A stretch of 64,000 nucleotides of DNA, taken from NCBI GenBank assembly GCA_004379135.1, contig NBNI01000006.1:375160-439159 (forward strand), written 5' to 3'. Numbering within the stretch: position 1 is the first letter of the stretch; each line of letters starts with the position of its first letter. The notes below the pieces were generated by a model. The model was given only the letters and a program-made list of their open reading frames with translations. It ran no database searches and was not told the origin of the DNA. This document shows positions 51,483-60,427 of this stretch, piece after piece. Origin of the DNA: Acidimicrobiales bacterium mtb01. GTDB lineage: Bacteria > Actinomycetota > Acidimicrobiia > Acidimicrobiales > Ilumatobacteraceae. Position numbers and translations under genes: made by a program.

Positions 51483-51546
51483 CCACGCGACCTACTTTCG
51501 GGCTACACGCCAAGTACTAACGTTCCTCCCACAGCAAGGGGGAAAC

Positions 51547-52689
51547 ATGGCTGAGATTCACGGGTCCTGCGACCAACGCTTTTCGGCGTTGCGCGACATC
51601 TTGTCGGCGAACATCGATTCGGGTGCCGATGTCGGCGCCTCGGTCGCCGTGGTGCATAACGGCGAGATGGTGGTCGACATGTGGGGTGGCTGGGTCGACA
51701 AGGAGCATTCGGCACCGTGGGGCAAGGACACGATCACCAACGTGTGGTCGAGCACCAAGACCCAGATGGCCCTGTGCGCGCTGATACTCGTCGATCGCGG
51801 ACAACTCGATCTCGAGGCTCCGGTCGCCACCTATTGGCCCGAGTTCGCCGCCAATGGCAAGGAAAAGGTTCTGGTGCGACATCTGCTGTCGCACACGTCG
51901 GGTGTGTCGGGCTGGGATCAGCCCATCACCGTCGACGATCTGTACGACTGGGAGAAGTCGACGGCGAAGTTGGCCGCCCAGGCTCCCTGGTGGGAGCCCG
52001 GCTCGCACTCGGGCTACCACGCGTTGAACCAAGGCCACCTGGTGGGCGAGGTGATCCGGCGAATCACCAGCAAGAAGTTGGGCGAGTTCTTCCGCGACGA
52101 AGTGGCGCGGCCGCTCGACCTCGACTTCCACATCGGTTTGGCGCCGAGCGAGTTCGGTCGCGTGTCGAACGTGATTCCACCCCCGCCGCTGCCCATCGAC
52201 ATGAGCGCACTCGATCCGAACTCGGTCGTGGTGAAGACGTTCACCGGTCCGGCACCGGGTGCCGAGGCATCGTGGACGAGCGAATGGCGTCAGGCCGACA
52301 TCGGCGCCGCCAACGGCCACGGCAACGCACGGTCGCTCGCGTGGTCGCAGAGTGCGATCAGCAACGGCGGTGTGGTGAAGGGCAAGCGGCTGCTGTCGCA
52401 GAAGACGATCGACAACATCTTCCGCGTTCAGGCCGATGGCCACGACGAGGTTCTGATGGCTCCGGTGAAGTTCGGCATCGGCTACGGCTTGCCCAACGAA
52501 ACCGTGCCGCACCTTCCCACCGATCGTCGCGCGTGCTTCTGGGGCGGTTGGGGTGGTTCGGCGGTCGTCAACGACCTCGACTTGAACCTCACGGTCGTGT
52601 ACGTGATGAACAACATGCTCGACGGACTCGTGGGCGACTTCCGCGGCACGTCACTGGTGACCGCCGCGTTCGACGCCGTCCGGAAGTAA
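51547..52689 (+). CDS. Serine hydrolase of the beta-lactamase class C fold (esterase type)
   Basis: A 380-residue cytoplasmic protein. The Ser-x-x-Lys motif is [12 protein letters not shown] (about 68-71) and the Tyr motif [14 protein letters not shown]. It also has [15 protein letters not shown] and the C-terminal [11 protein letters not shown], standing where beta-lactamases have KTG. There is no signal peptide, so an esterase/EstB-like or peptidase role is more likely than antibiotic resistance. Its stop codon is embedded in a GGAAGT/ACTTCC hairpin, and the 72-bp repeats begin 10 bp later. Confidence 0.9.
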   Translation: MAEIHGSCDQRFSALRDILSANIDSGADVGASVAVVHNGEMVVDMWGGWVDKEHSAPWGKDTITNVWSSTKTQMALCALILVDRGQLDLEAPVATYWPEFAANGKEKVLVRHLLSHTSGVSGWDQPITVDDLYDWEKSTAKLAAQAPWWEPGSHSGYHALNQGHLVGEVIRRITSKKLGEFFRDEVARPLDLDFHIGLAPSEFGRVSNVIPPPPLPIDMSALDPNSVVVKTFTGPAPGAEASWTSEWRQADIGAANGHGNARSLAWSQSAISNGGVVKGKRLLSQKTIDNIFRVQADGHDEVLMAPVKFGIGYGLPNETVPHLPTDRRACFWGGWGGSAVVNDLDLNLTVVYVMNNMLDGLVGDFRGTSLVTAAFDAVRK

Positions 52690-52698
52690 CAAACTTCC

Positions 52699-52871
52699 GC
52701 CTTCGGCGTTGGCGGAGGTGGACGGGATCCGTCGCTTCGCTCCTCCCGATTCCCCACGACCGAGAGCAACGCCTTCGGCGTTGGCGGAGGTGGACGGGAT
52801 CCGTCGCTTCGCTCCTCCCGATTCCCCACGACCGAGAGCAACGCCTTCGGCGTTGGCGGAGGTGGACGGGA
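52699..52871. repeat. 72-bp tandem repeats containing the 3' end of tRNA-Sec
   Basis: Two full 72-bp units (52699-52770 and 52771-52842) are followed by a 29-bp partial unit (52843-52871) that is the real 3' end of the tRNA-Sec gene. Read on the minus strand, each unit contains 18 bases identical to the tRNA 3' end including CCA, then a hairpin (AACGCC-GAA-GGCGTT) in complete copies, then about 43 bases of unique spacer. The arrangement resembles the tRNA-linked repeats after E. coli tyrT. The units keep frame (24 codons), but I see no convincing coding function. Confidence 0.9.
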
Positions 52872-52949
52872 ATCGAACCCGCCGAACGGGGTTCACCCGT
52901 TCCAACCGCTTTGAAGGCGGCGGAGTCCACCAGGTACTCGGACACCTCC
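52854..52949 (-). tRNA. selC: tRNA-Sec (anticodon UCA)
   Basis: A 96-base tRNA on the minus strand. The acceptor 3' strand has eight bases (CCACCTCC) before G73 and an encoded CCA, pairing with GGAGGTG plus one mismatched eighth position. T-arm is GCGGG-TTCGATT-CCCGT, giving the 8+5 arrangement of bacterial tRNA-Sec. The anticodon loop CTTCAAA carries UCA, and the long variable arm has a 7-bp stem GAACGGG/CCCGTTC. It should carry serine converted to selenocysteine and read UGA with SelB. No selA, selB or obvious UGA-containing selenoprotein gene lies in this window. Confidence 0.93.
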
Positions 52950-52990
52950 GACGGTGAGGGTACTGCCCAATCGTCACTAACCTGCCCGCC

Positions 52991-53065
52991 ATGAAGCGAC
53001 TCGTGATGTTCGCCGCGCTCGTGGGCCTGGCCGCCTACGCCGCCAAGAAACTCAAACTCGTCTGA
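52991..53065 (+). CDS. Possible 24-residue membrane microprotein
   Basis: An ATG-initiated frame of 24 codons: one hydrophobic helix (about 4-18, LVMFAALVGLAAYA) flanked by basic residues (MKR at the start, KKLKLV at the end). The form is like the short actinobacterial DLW-39-type proteins, but without their conserved tail. It begins 41 bp after the 5' end of the divergent tRNA-Sec gene. Evidence is limited to composition and position. Confidence 0.35.
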   Translation: MKRLVMFAALVGLAAYAAKKLKLV

Positions 53066-53153
53066 TCGTCTCCCCGTCGTCGGAGGCACTCCACACACTC
53101 CGCCGACTTCACGGTCACCGACTTCCCCTCCGTCCCGCTCGTGAGAGGTCGTC

Positions 53154-53843
53154 GTGTTCGTCGTCGTTTCTTCGCCCAAAGGGGGCTGCGGTGCCTCGGT
53201 GGTGTCCACCGCTCTGGCCGCACTCCTCAGCACCGCTGTCATCGATCGAGATCGTCGCCTCGCCACTCGGCTGGTCGACCTGGGCGGTGATCAGCCGGCC
53301 ATCCTCGGTGTCGGCACTCCACCCCACGGCATCGCCGACTGGATGATCGACGCGGCCGGTCGTCGACTCGCCGATCTCGCCGCTCCCGTCACCGACCAAC
53401 TCTCCATCCTTCCTTTCGGCACGGGTTCGCTCCCAGCTCCCCAATCGGCAAGTTGGTCGGTGCTCGCGTCGGCACTTCAGAACGACACGTCGTCCCATCA
53501 CACCGTGATCGACGCTGGTGGCGTCGCACTCCCCGACGCACTGTACGAACACAGCGACCTACACATCATGGTGGTGCAGCCGTGCTACCTCGCGCTGCGG
53601 CGCGCCGTCGTCGACACCCGGCTCGAGCAGGTCGACGGACTCGTCGTCGTGCGACCACCCCATCGTGTGCTCAACGATCGCGATGTCGAGAACGTCCTCG
53701 GGGTCTCGGTCCTCGCGTCCATTCCCACCGACCACGACGTCGCGCGCCGCGTCGACTCCGGCCTGCTGCATTCCCGACTGCCCGACGTTCTGCGCATCGG
53801 GCTCGAACCTCTCGTGGTCGGACCACGTCACCCGTCGACGTGA
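53154..53843 (+). CDS. Ssd/CpaE-like MinD-family ATPase of the Tad cluster
   Basis: A 229-residue P-loop protein. The deviant Walker A is SPKGGCGASVVST (about 7-19), with VVDAGG-like HTVIDAGGVALPD as Walker B and HIMVVQPCYLALRRAV following. It lacks the long N-terminal domain of CpaE and corresponds to the Ssd (septum site-determining, Rv3660c-type) protein that heads actinobacterial Tad loci. It is thought to place the pilus machinery. The TadA gene starts inside its stop codon (GTGA). Confidence 0.85.
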   Translation: MFVVVSSPKGGCGASVVSTALAALLSTAVIDRDRRLATRLVDLGGDQPAILGVGTPPHGIADWMIDAAGRRLADLAAPVTDQLSILPFGTGSLPAPQSASWSVLASALQNDTSSHHTVIDAGGVALPDALYEHSDLHIMVVQPCYLALRRAVVDTRLEQVDGLVVVRPPHRVLNDRDVENVLGVSVLASIPTDHDVARRVDSGLLHSRLPDVLRIGLEPLVVGPRHPST

Positions 53844-54733
53844 ACTCGGCCCTTCCTTCCCTCATCCGTGATCTGCTCGACGACCATCACGTCACCGATG
53901 TCCTGGTGAACGACGGAACCGCCGTCTGGGCCGAACGGCGCGGCCGTCTCGACTTCTGCGGTCATCTCCAACCCGGCGACGTCGAAGCGATGTTCGAACG
54001 CATCCTCGCGTCATCCGGACGTCGTCTCGATCGTCTGCACCCGATGGTCGACGCCCGGCTGGCCGATGGCACACGGGTGTGCGGTGTCATTCCTCCCATC
54101 GCGGTCGACGGAGCCTGCGCCGCGTTTCGTTCGCTCGGCAAGCGCACGTTCGCGGTCGACGATTTCACTGACGATCCGGACGTGCGAGACACGGTGCGGG
54201 GTCTCGTGTCGGCTCGGCACAACGTCCTTGTGTCCGGCGCCACCGGAGCCGGGAAGACCTCCCTTCTCGCCGCACTCATCGACGACGTTTCCCTCGACGA
54301 CCGCATCGTCGTTCTCGAAGACACGACCGAACTCGCCACCCTGCACCCACACGTGGTTCGCCTCGAATGCCGACCGGCCACGGCCGAGGGCCGCGGCGCG
54401 ATCGATCTCGACGCACTCCTGCGCACGTCGCTCCGGCTCCGTCCCGATCGCATCGTGGTCGGTGAGATTCGCGGCATCGAGGCCGTCACACTCGTGAACG
54501 CACTCAACACCGGGCACCGCGGTTCGCTCGCCACCATTCACGCCAACTCGGCCACCGACGCGATCGCCCGACTCGGACTCCTTCTCCGACGATCGACCCC
54601 GGGACTCGATCGAACCACCGTCGACGAGATGATCCACGCCGCTGTTCACACCGTCGTGCACGTCGAGCGCCTCGGAAACGGTCGCCGCACCATCACGTGC
54701 GTGCACTCGTTGCATTCCTCTCGGGTTCCATGA
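53840..54733 (+). CDS. tadA: TadA-type secretion ATPase
   Basis: A 297-residue CpaF/VirB11-family ATPase that powers Flp/Tad pilus assembly. Walker A is VSGATGAGKTSLLAAL, the Asp box is RIVVLEDTTELAT, and Walker B/His box regions are LRLRPDRIVVGEIRGIEA and GHRGSLATIHANSATDAI. It is shorter than usual because the N-terminal domain is reduced (starts SALPSLIRDLLDDHHVTDVL). It overlaps the genes on both sides by 4 bp. Confidence 0.92.
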   Translation: MNSALPSLIRDLLDDHHVTDVLVNDGTAVWAERRGRLDFCGHLQPGDVEAMFERILASSGRRLDRLHPMVDARLADGTRVCGVIPPIAVDGACAAFRSLGKRTFAVDDFTDDPDVRDTVRGLVSARHNVLVSGATGAGKTSLLAALIDDVSLDDRIVVLEDTTELATLHPHVVRLECRPATAEGRGAIDLDALLRTSLRLRPDRIVVGEIRGIEAVTLVNALNTGHRGSLATIHANSATDAIARLGLLLRRSTPGLDRTTVDEMIHAAVHTVVHVERLGNGRRTITCVHSLHSSRVP

Positions 54734-55320
54734 GCCCGCTCACCCGATCGTCACTGGCTTGGCGAGCGCGTCGACGCGTTCGTGATCTCCGCATCGGTCA
54801 CGACCACCATCTCGAAGAAGCCGTTCGCGCACTGGGTCACCATCTCGCGAGCGGATCGAGTCTCACCACCGCTCTTCGTCTGACGCACTCGGCCCACCCC
54901 ACCGCGACACTCGCACGGCTCGTCTCCGAGATCGACCGTGGATCGAGCGTCGCCGAGGCTTGCCACCGGGCCACCGAGTCGGCCGACCCGAAGTCGGATG
55001 GTTCGCTCACGCTGCTGGTGATCGCGCTGGCCGCCGAACAGGGCGGCGACCCGATCGCGCACATCGACGCGCTCGAAGCCACGTTGCGCGAACGACACCA
55101 CGCGAACGACGAACGGCGGAGTCAGGCCAGCACAGCGCTTGCCTCCACCCGATTCCTCACCATCCTGCCCGTCGTGTGCAGCGTCTGGATCTGCCTCGAC
55201 GATCGTTCGGTTCGCGAGGTTCTCATCGCGTCACCCATCGGGTACGCGTGCCTGGTCATCGGCATCACGCTCAACGTCGTCGGCCGGCGCTGGGTCACGC
55301 GACTGGTTCGATTCGCATGA
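54730..55320 (+). CDS. tadB: TadB-type type II secretion F-domain membrane protein
   Basis: A 196-residue protein. A T2SSF domain (about 25-145; GHHLASGSSLTTALRLTHSA, AEQGGDPIAHIDALEATLRE) is followed by two C-terminal transmembrane helices. It lacks the N-terminal helices of full-length TadB. The ATG at 54730 overlaps the tadA stop (ATGA); a GTG at 54697 is also in frame but less likely. It forms the inner-membrane platform with TadC. Confidence 0.87.
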   Translation: MSPLTRSSLAWRARRRVRDLRIGHDHHLEEAVRALGHHLASGSSLTTALRLTHSAHPTATLARLVSEIDRGSSVAEACHRATESADPKSDGSLTLLVIALAAEQGGDPIAHIDALEATLRERHHANDERRSQASTALASTRFLTILPVVCSVWICLDDRSVREVLIASPIGYACLVIGITLNVVGRRWVTRLVRFA

Positions 55321-55850
55321 TGCTCGTGGTCGGAGCACTCGCCATCGTGCTGTGGTCGCTTCGTCGCCTCCGACGATCCCGGGTGCATCGATTGCGCGTC
55401 GCGACCCTCCACGCGCTTCCCGACACGATCGACGTGGTGGCCGCCGGATTGCGCGCCGGTTGTTCGAACTCCGACCTGCTGCGATTAGCCGCCCATTCGG
55501 CTCCCGAGCCGTTGAAGTCGCATTTCGTCGCGGCCGTTCGGCGGTTCGACGACGGAGATCGCATGGCTGAAACCCTCGGTTCACTCGCCCGGTCGATCGG
55601 ACCCGAGATCGAGCCACTCGTCTCGGTGCTGCGCGATGGCGATCGCCTCGGTATCCCGATCGACGAGCGAATCGCCCGACTGTCGTCCGATGCCCGGGCC
55701 GCTCGTCGCCGACTCACCGAAGCCTCGGCCCGCGAACTGCCGGTTCGCCTCACGGTGCCCATCGTCACGTGCATCCTCCCGTCGTTCGTCGCCATCGTGA
55801 TCGTGCCGGTTCTTGTCGGCACGCTCGCCGATCTCCGCTCCAACTTCTGA
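55317..55850 (+). CDS. tadC: TadC-type type II secretion F-domain membrane protein
   Basis: A 177-residue protein with an N-terminal transmembrane helix (VVGALAIVLWSL), a T2SSF domain (LPDTIDVVAAGLRAGCSNSD, DGDRMAETLGSLARSIGPEI, SVLRDGDRLGIPIDERIARL) and a C-terminal membrane helix (IVTCILPSFVAIVIVPVLVG). The ATG overlaps the tadB stop by 4 bp. It is the second platform protein. Confidence 0.87.
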   Translation: MMLVVGALAIVLWSLRRLRRSRVHRLRVATLHALPDTIDVVAAGLRAGCSNSDLLRLAAHSAPEPLKSHFVAAVRRFDDGDRMAETLGSLARSIGPEIEPLVSVLRDGDRLGIPIDERIARLSSDARAARRRLTEASARELPVRLTVPIVTCILPSFVAIVIVPVLVGTLADLRSNF

Positions 55851-55858
55851 AAGCCACC

Positions 55859-56026
55859 ATGAACCGAGACTCCGGACAAGCAACATCCGAATACGCGTTG
55901 GTCATCCTCGCGGCCGCGCTCATCGCCCTCCTCGTCGTCGCGTGGGCCTCCGGAGGCGGAGGTGCCGGCAAGATCGGCGATCTCTTCGACCAAGTGATCG
56001 ACAACGTGATGTCGCGCGTGCCGTGA
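55859..56026 (+). CDS. Flp/DUF4244-type pilin
   Basis: A 55-residue prepilin: MNRDSG, then QATSEYALVILAAALIALLV as the class III pilin helix, with Glu at +5 if cleaved after Gly6. A Gly-rich segment and a short amphipathic C-terminus follow. It is the likely major pilin of the cluster. No prepilin peptidase gene is in the cluster. Confidence 0.85.
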   Translation: MNRDSGQATSEYALVILAAALIALLVVAWASGGGGAGKIGDLFDQVIDNVMSRVP

Positions 56027-56373
56027 CGTCGCGCGACCGCGGGCAGGCCACGGTCGAACTCGCACTCGTCCTCCCGTTGGTGCTGGTGGTTCTCCTCGGT
56101 TGCCTGCAGGTGGTCGAGGTCCTCGTCGAACAGGTTCGTCTCGTCCACGTGGTGCGAGATGGTGCCCGAGCCGCCGCCGTCTCCGCCGAACCGGAGGTGG
56201 CGGCCCGCGCCGTGACTGGTGCGCAGAGAATCCGCCTCGACGTCACCTCCACCGACACGACGGTCGAGGTGACCGGCTGGGCCGATGTTCGCACCGACGT
56301 GCCGCTGATCGGCCGGCTGATCCCCGACATCACTCTTCGCGAACGCCTCACGATGACCCTCGAGTTGCCCTGA
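56023..56373 (+). CDS. TadE-type pseudopilin
   Basis: A 116-residue protein with the same leader logic as the pilin: SRDRG, then QATVELALVLPLVLVVLLGC, with Glu at +5 after Gly. The remaining 85 residues form a soluble domain (VVRDGARAAAVSAEPEVAAR) typical of TadE-like proteins. It overlaps the pilin gene by 4 bp and is the last gene of the cluster; a TadF or TadG gene is not seen. Confidence 0.85.
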   Translation: MTSRDRGQATVELALVLPLVLVVLLGCLQVVEVLVEQVRLVHVVRDGARAAAVSAEPEVAARAVTGAQRIRLDVTSTDTTVEVTGWADVRTDVPLIGRLIPDITLRERLTMTLELP

Positions 56374-56424
56374 GTCGCCGGGTCCAGTGGGGTACACCCC
56401 CGAATCGCCAGCAACACTGACACC

Positions 56425-57915
56425 GTGAAGACGGTGTGGGTTCTGGGCGATCAGCTCAATCGCCGAATCGGTGCTCTCGCAGAGGCTGCACCGTCGACCC
56501 ACCGCGTGCTCTTCGTGGAGAGTCGGGCCAAGTTGGCCTCCAAGGCGTGGCACATCCAGCGCGCGCACTTCGTGATCACCTCCATGCGCCGCTTCGCCGA
56601 CGAGTTGCGCGCCGAGGGATTCGATGTCGACTACCGATTCGCCGACTCGCTCGCCGATGGCCATCGCCAACACGTCGACGAATACGCACCGACGGAGGTC
56701 GACGCGACCGAACCGCTCAGTTGGGCGGGCCGGGCGCTCATGCACCGACTCGGCTGCTCGATGGTGCGCAGCAATCAGTTCCTCTGCCACTACGACGACT
56801 TCGCGGCGTGGATGAAGACGCGCAAGTCGTTCAAGATGGAGGACTTCTACCGCTGGCAGCGCCAACGACTCGGCTATCTCATGGACGGCGACGATCCGGT
56901 AGGCGGACAGTGGAACTACGACGCCGACAATCGCGAGCCACCACCGAAGGACGGTTCATCTCCGTGGCCGGCGCCCCTTCTCGATGAACTCGACGATCTC
57001 GATCGCGAGGTGATCGCCGACATCTCGGCCCACTGCCACGGCGAAGCACCCGCTGGCGTGTGGGCCACGTCACGAACAGCGGCGCTGCGACGCCTCGATC
57101 ACTTCGTGAACGACGTGCTCCCGATGTTCGGCCCCCACGAGGACGCGATGACCACACGCAGTTGGCACCTCGCGCATTCGCTTCTGTCGCCCTACCTCAA
57201 CATCGGATTGCTGCTTCCGGGCGAGGTGTGCGATGCGGTGCAACGAGCGTTCGACGCCGGTCGGGTTCCGGTGGCCTCGGCCGAGGGTTTCATCCGCCAG
57301 GTGATCGGCTGGCGCGAGTACGTGTGGGGTCTGTACTGGGCGTGGATGCCCGAGTACGCGGGAGTGAACGAACTCGACGCCTCCGAACCGCTGCCCCCGG
57401 TGTTCACAGGCCGGGCCGACACGAAGATGAACTGTCTGGCGCATGCCCTCGGCGACGTGAACGCCCGCGCCTACGCCCACCACATCCAGCGATTGATGGT
57501 GATCGGCAACTTGTCGCTGATCGCCGGCATCGATCCGCGCGCCCTCACCGACTGGATGTGGGCCAACTTCGTCGACGGCGCCGAGTGGGTGATGGTGCCC
57601 AACGTGATGGGCATGTCGCAGTTCGCCGACGGCGGCCGCATGGCCACCAAGCCCTACGCGTCGGGTGGCGCGTACATCGATCGCATGAGCGACTACTGCA
57701 AGGGTTGCGCGTACGACCGGACCAAACGGGTGGGCGACGACGCCTGCCCGTTCACGACCTTGTATTGGGACTTCATGGCCCGCCACGAAACGCGATTCGG
57801 CCGCAATCCGCGCGTCGCGCAGCAGGTGCGGGCGGCGTTCAAGTTGAAGGACCTCGACGAAGTGCGCGAACGCGCCGCCGAGGTGAAGGTGATGCTGCGC
57901 GAAGGACGTCTCTAG
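56425..57915 (+). CDS. Iron-sulfur bacterial cryptochrome/photolyase (FeS-BCP)
   Basis: A 496-residue protein of the FeS-BCP/CryPro group (PhrB of Agrobacterium), which repairs (6-4) photoproducts. The N-terminal domain starts [18 protein letters not shown]. The FAD-binding part has [17 protein letters not shown] and [20 protein letters not shown]. Iron-sulfur Cys ligands are in KMNCLAHAL and DYCKGCAYD...[12 protein letters not shown]. The GTG start lies 51 bp after the Tad cluster. Its end overlaps the convergent acyl-CoA dehydrogenase gene by 4 bp. Confidence 0.93.
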   Translation: MKTVWVLGDQLNRRIGALAEAAPSTHRVLFVESRAKLASKAWHIQRAHFVITSMRRFADELRAEGFDVDYRFADSLADGHRQHVDEYAPTEVDATEPLSWAGRALMHRLGCSMVRSNQFLCHYDDFAAWMKTRKSFKMEDFYRWQRQRLGYLMDGDDPVGGQWNYDADNREPPPKDGSSPWPAPLLDELDDLDREVIADISAHCHGEAPAGVWATSRTAALRRLDHFVNDVLPMFGPHEDAMTTRSWHLAHSLLSPYLNIGLLLPGEVCDAVQRAFDAGRVPVASAEGFIRQVIGWREYVWGLYWAWMPEYAGVNELDASEPLPPVFTGRADTKMNCLAHALGDVNARAYAHHIQRLMVIGNLSLIAGIDPRALTDWMWANFVDGAEWVMVPNVMGMSQFADGGRMATKPYASGGAYIDRMSDYCKGCAYDRTKRVGDDACPFTTLYWDFMARHETRFGRNPRVAQQVRAAFKLKDLDEVRERAAEVKVMLREGRL

Positions 57916-59171
57916 CCGCGTCCGCCACCGGGCGCGATGTTGTTGACGCCATCGGTCCGGAACGACGGATCGTGCTTGCGCAGTTCGGCGCGGGCGATCG
58001 TCATCTTGTGCACTTCGTCGGGGCCGTCGGCCAGACGCAACGTGCGGATGCCCGCGTACATGCCCGCCAACGGGAAGTCCTGCGATACGCCACCGGCACC
58101 GTGGGCTTGGATTGCGCGGTCGATGATCTTGAGCGCCAGGTTGGGTGCGGCAACCTTGATGGCGGCGATCTCGGTGCGCGCTCCCTTGTTGCCGACCGTG
58201 TCCATGAGCCACGCGGTCTTCAACGTGAGCAGGCGGATCATCTCGAGGTCGATGCGCGCCTCGGCGATCCAGTCCTGGATGCTCGAGCGCTCGGCCACGC
58301 GCTTGCCGAACGTGGTGCGGTTGAGCGTGCGCTGGCACATGAGTTCGAGAGCGCGCTCGGCGGCTCCGATGGTGCGCATGCAGTGGTGGATGCGGCCCGG
58401 TCCGAGACGGGCCTGCGAGATCATGAAGCCGTCGCCCTCGCCGGCCAGCAGGTTGGTGGCCGGAACGCGCACGTTGTCGAAGCGGACCTCGCCGTGGCCT
58501 TCGACGTCGTTGTAACCGAACACGTGGAGGTCGCGGACGACGGTGACACCGGGTGTGTCGACCGGGACGAGGATCTGGCTCTGCTGCTTGTGGGTGGACG
58601 CCGACGGATCGGTCTTGCCCATCACGATCATGATCTTGCAGTTCTTGTGGTAGATGTTCGACGTCCACCACTTGCGACCGTTGAGCACGTAGTGATCGCC
58701 GTCTCGTTCGATGCGCAACGAGATGTTGGTGGCATCGGACGACGCCACATCGGGCTCGGTCATGCCGAACGCGCTGCGGATCTCGCCGTCGAGCAGCGGA
58801 CGCAACCACTTCTCCTGCTGCTCGGCCGTGCCGAACATCGTGAGCACTTCCATGTTGCCGGTGTCGGGCGCCGAGCAGTTGCAGGCTTCCGACGCGATCG
58901 GCGAGCGACCCATGATCTCGGCAAGCGGTGCGTAGTCGAGGTTGCTGAATCCCTCGCCCCACCATCCGCTGTGCGGCTGGAAGAGATTCCAAAGACCGCG
59001 CTTCTTCGCCTCGGCCTTCAGCGTCTCCATGATGGGCGCGTGGAAGTGCGGGTCACCCGACTCGGCGACCTGACGGTGGTGCACGTCCTCGTTGGGATAG
59101 ATCCACTCGTCCATGAACGCCAGCAGGCGCTCGCGATACTCGAGACAGCGATCGGAGAAGGCGAAGTCCAT
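57912..59171 (-). CDS. Acyl-CoA dehydrogenase (ACAD11-like)
   Basis: A 419-residue flavoprotein. The FAD/substrate signature is [19 protein letters not shown], with [35 protein letters not shown] and [19 protein letters not shown] are seen in the C-terminal domain, which ends in [19 protein letters not shown]. The sequence resembles the ACAD10/11 type more than short-chain enzymes. It would oxidise a medium- or long-chain acyl-CoA and pass electrons to ETF, and so on to EtfD-like proteins such as that at 7913-10219. Confidence 0.93.
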   Translation of the reverse strand: MDFAFSDRCLEYRERLLAFMDEWIYPNEDVHHRQVAESGDPHFHAPIMETLKAEAKKRGLWNLFQPHSGWWGEGFSNLDYAPLAEIMGRSPIASEACNCSAPDTGNMEVLTMFGTAEQQEKWLRPLLDGEIRSAFGMTEPDVASSDATNISLRIERDGDHYVLNGRKWWTSNIYHKNCKIMIVMGKTDPSASTHKQQSQILVPVDTPGVTVVRDLHVFGYNDVEGHGEVRFDNVRVPATNLLAGEGDGFMISQARLGPGRIHHCMRTIGAAERALELMCQRTLNRTTFGKRVAERSSIQDWIAEARIDLEMIRLLTLKTAWLMDTVGNKGARTEIAAIKVAAPNLALKIIDRAIQAHGAGGVSQDFPLAGMYAGIRTLRLADGPDEVHKMTIARAELRKHDPSFRTDGVNNIAPGGGRG

Positions 59172-59187
59172 GCCCCGACCGTAGTGC

Positions 59188-60336
59188 TCAGGTCTTTCGA
59201 CGCCGAAAGCCTCGTCGATCTTCGGCCTTGAGCCGGGCCTTTTGCTCGTCCTCCAAGGCGGCCTCTTCGGCCACGAGACGCTTCATGCTCTCGAGGCGCA
59301 GCGCGTCGAGACGCCCTTCGTCGATCGCCGTGCGCACCGCGCAACCCGGTTCCTCTTCGTGCTTGCAGTCGCGAAACCGGCAGTGGTCCATCAGGTCGAA
59401 CACGTCGGAGAAGGCGCGCTCGATTCCGTGACCGCTCGACCACAGGCTCACGGCGCGCACACCGGGTGTGTCGATCAGCCAGCCGGCCGAGCCGACCGGA
59501 TCGGCGGGCAGGGCCACGAGGTTGGTGGCGGTGGTGGTGTGACGTCCGCGCTGATCACCCTCGCGCACGGCCTCGGTGCGCTGCACCGCGTCTCCCACCA
59601 ACGCGTTCACGACGGTGCTCTTGCCCACACCACTCGCTCCGAGCAGTGCGATGGTGCGATAACCCGCCGCCAGACGACGAAGAGCATCGAGGCCTTCACC
59701 GGTGAACGAACTCACCACGTGGAACTCGACATCGGGAGCCACGGCCCGCAGCGATTCGAGTCGACGCTCGACTTCGCTCGCGTCCTCCACAAGATCACGC
59801 TTGGAGAGGACCACCACCGGTCGCGCACCGCTGTCGAACGCCAGGACGAGTTCGCGTTCGAGGCGCCGCTGGTTGGGCGGTGAGGCGATCGCGTGCAGAA
59901 GAAAGACGAAGTCGATGTTGGCCGCGATGGTGTGCGACTCGGCGCGTTGGCCTTCGAAGCTCGCGCGCCGCACGAACGCGCTGTGCCGCGGTAGCACGGC
60001 CTCCACGCGTTCGCCGTCGCCCGACACCACGACCCAGTCGCCCACCGCCACGTCGGCACCGATGTTGCGCACGCGAACGACATCGCCTCCCGAGCCCGCC
60101 GCGGTCCCACCAGAAGGCGGTGAGAACCAGACCGTGCTCCATCCGCGATCGATTCGCGACACCCGTCCGGGCCGCGCATCCGTGCGCACTGCAAGCGACG
60201 CCAGGACGTCGTCCCATGTCTCGTCCCAACCCAGGGATCGATCGCCTCGTTGCACAGTCGTTGACCGTAGCGGCCTGGTGGAATGCATCGGCGCGGTGTC
60301 GAACAACCGTCCGTCCGATACCGTGCGGCGATTCAT
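59188..60336 (-). CDS. rsgA: Ribosome small subunit-dependent GTPase RsgA
   Basis: A 382-residue circularly permuted GTPase that tests maturation of the 30S subunit. An N-terminal OB-fold (about 65-125) comes first. The GTPase motifs then appear in permuted order: SKRD (G4), GASGVGKST (G1), and [11 protein letters not shown] (G3). The C-terminal zinc knuckle is [16 protein letters not shown]. Several in-frame starts exist; the ATG at 60336 was chosen for a strong upstream AGGTGAGG, with 60288 and the GTG at 60255 as alternatives. It is divergent from topA. Confidence 0.93.
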   Translation of the reverse strand: MNRRTVSDGRLFDTAPMHSTRPLRSTTVQRGDRSLGWDETWDDVLASLAVRTDARPGRVSRIDRGWSTVWFSPPSGGTAAGSGGDVVRVRNIGADVAVGDWVVVSGDGERVEAVLPRHSAFVRRASFEGQRAESHTIAANIDFVFLLHAIASPPNQRRLERELVLAFDSGARPVVVLSKRDLVEDASEVERRLESLRAVAPDVEFHVVSSFTGEGLDALRRLAAGYRTIALLGASGVGKSTVVNALVGDAVQRTEAVREGDQRGRHTTTATNLVALPADPVGSAGWLIDTPGVRAVSLWSSGHGIERAFSDVFDLMDHCRFRDCKHEEEPGCAVRTAIDEGRLDALRLESMKRLVAEEAALEDEQKARLKAEDRRGFRRRKT

Positions 60337-60427
60337 GGCCTCACCTGCATCGATGCGCATGTTCGACGAGTTCGCTCGACGACTGTGCTTGACAAGCAGC
60401 CGAGCCATGTCGTAGCCCTGAAAAAGC

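Noticed and set aside
52699-52871. The 72-bp repeats as a CRISPR-like array or as part of a repetitive protein
   Set aside because: The whole 72-bp unit is repeated without variable spacers, and the copies include the 3' end of the tRNA-Sec gene. The open frames across them exist only because the unit length is divisible by three.
60389-60417. A TTGACA -35 box upstream of topA
   Set aside because: No acceptable -10 box lies 16-18 bp downstream, so a promoter is not called.
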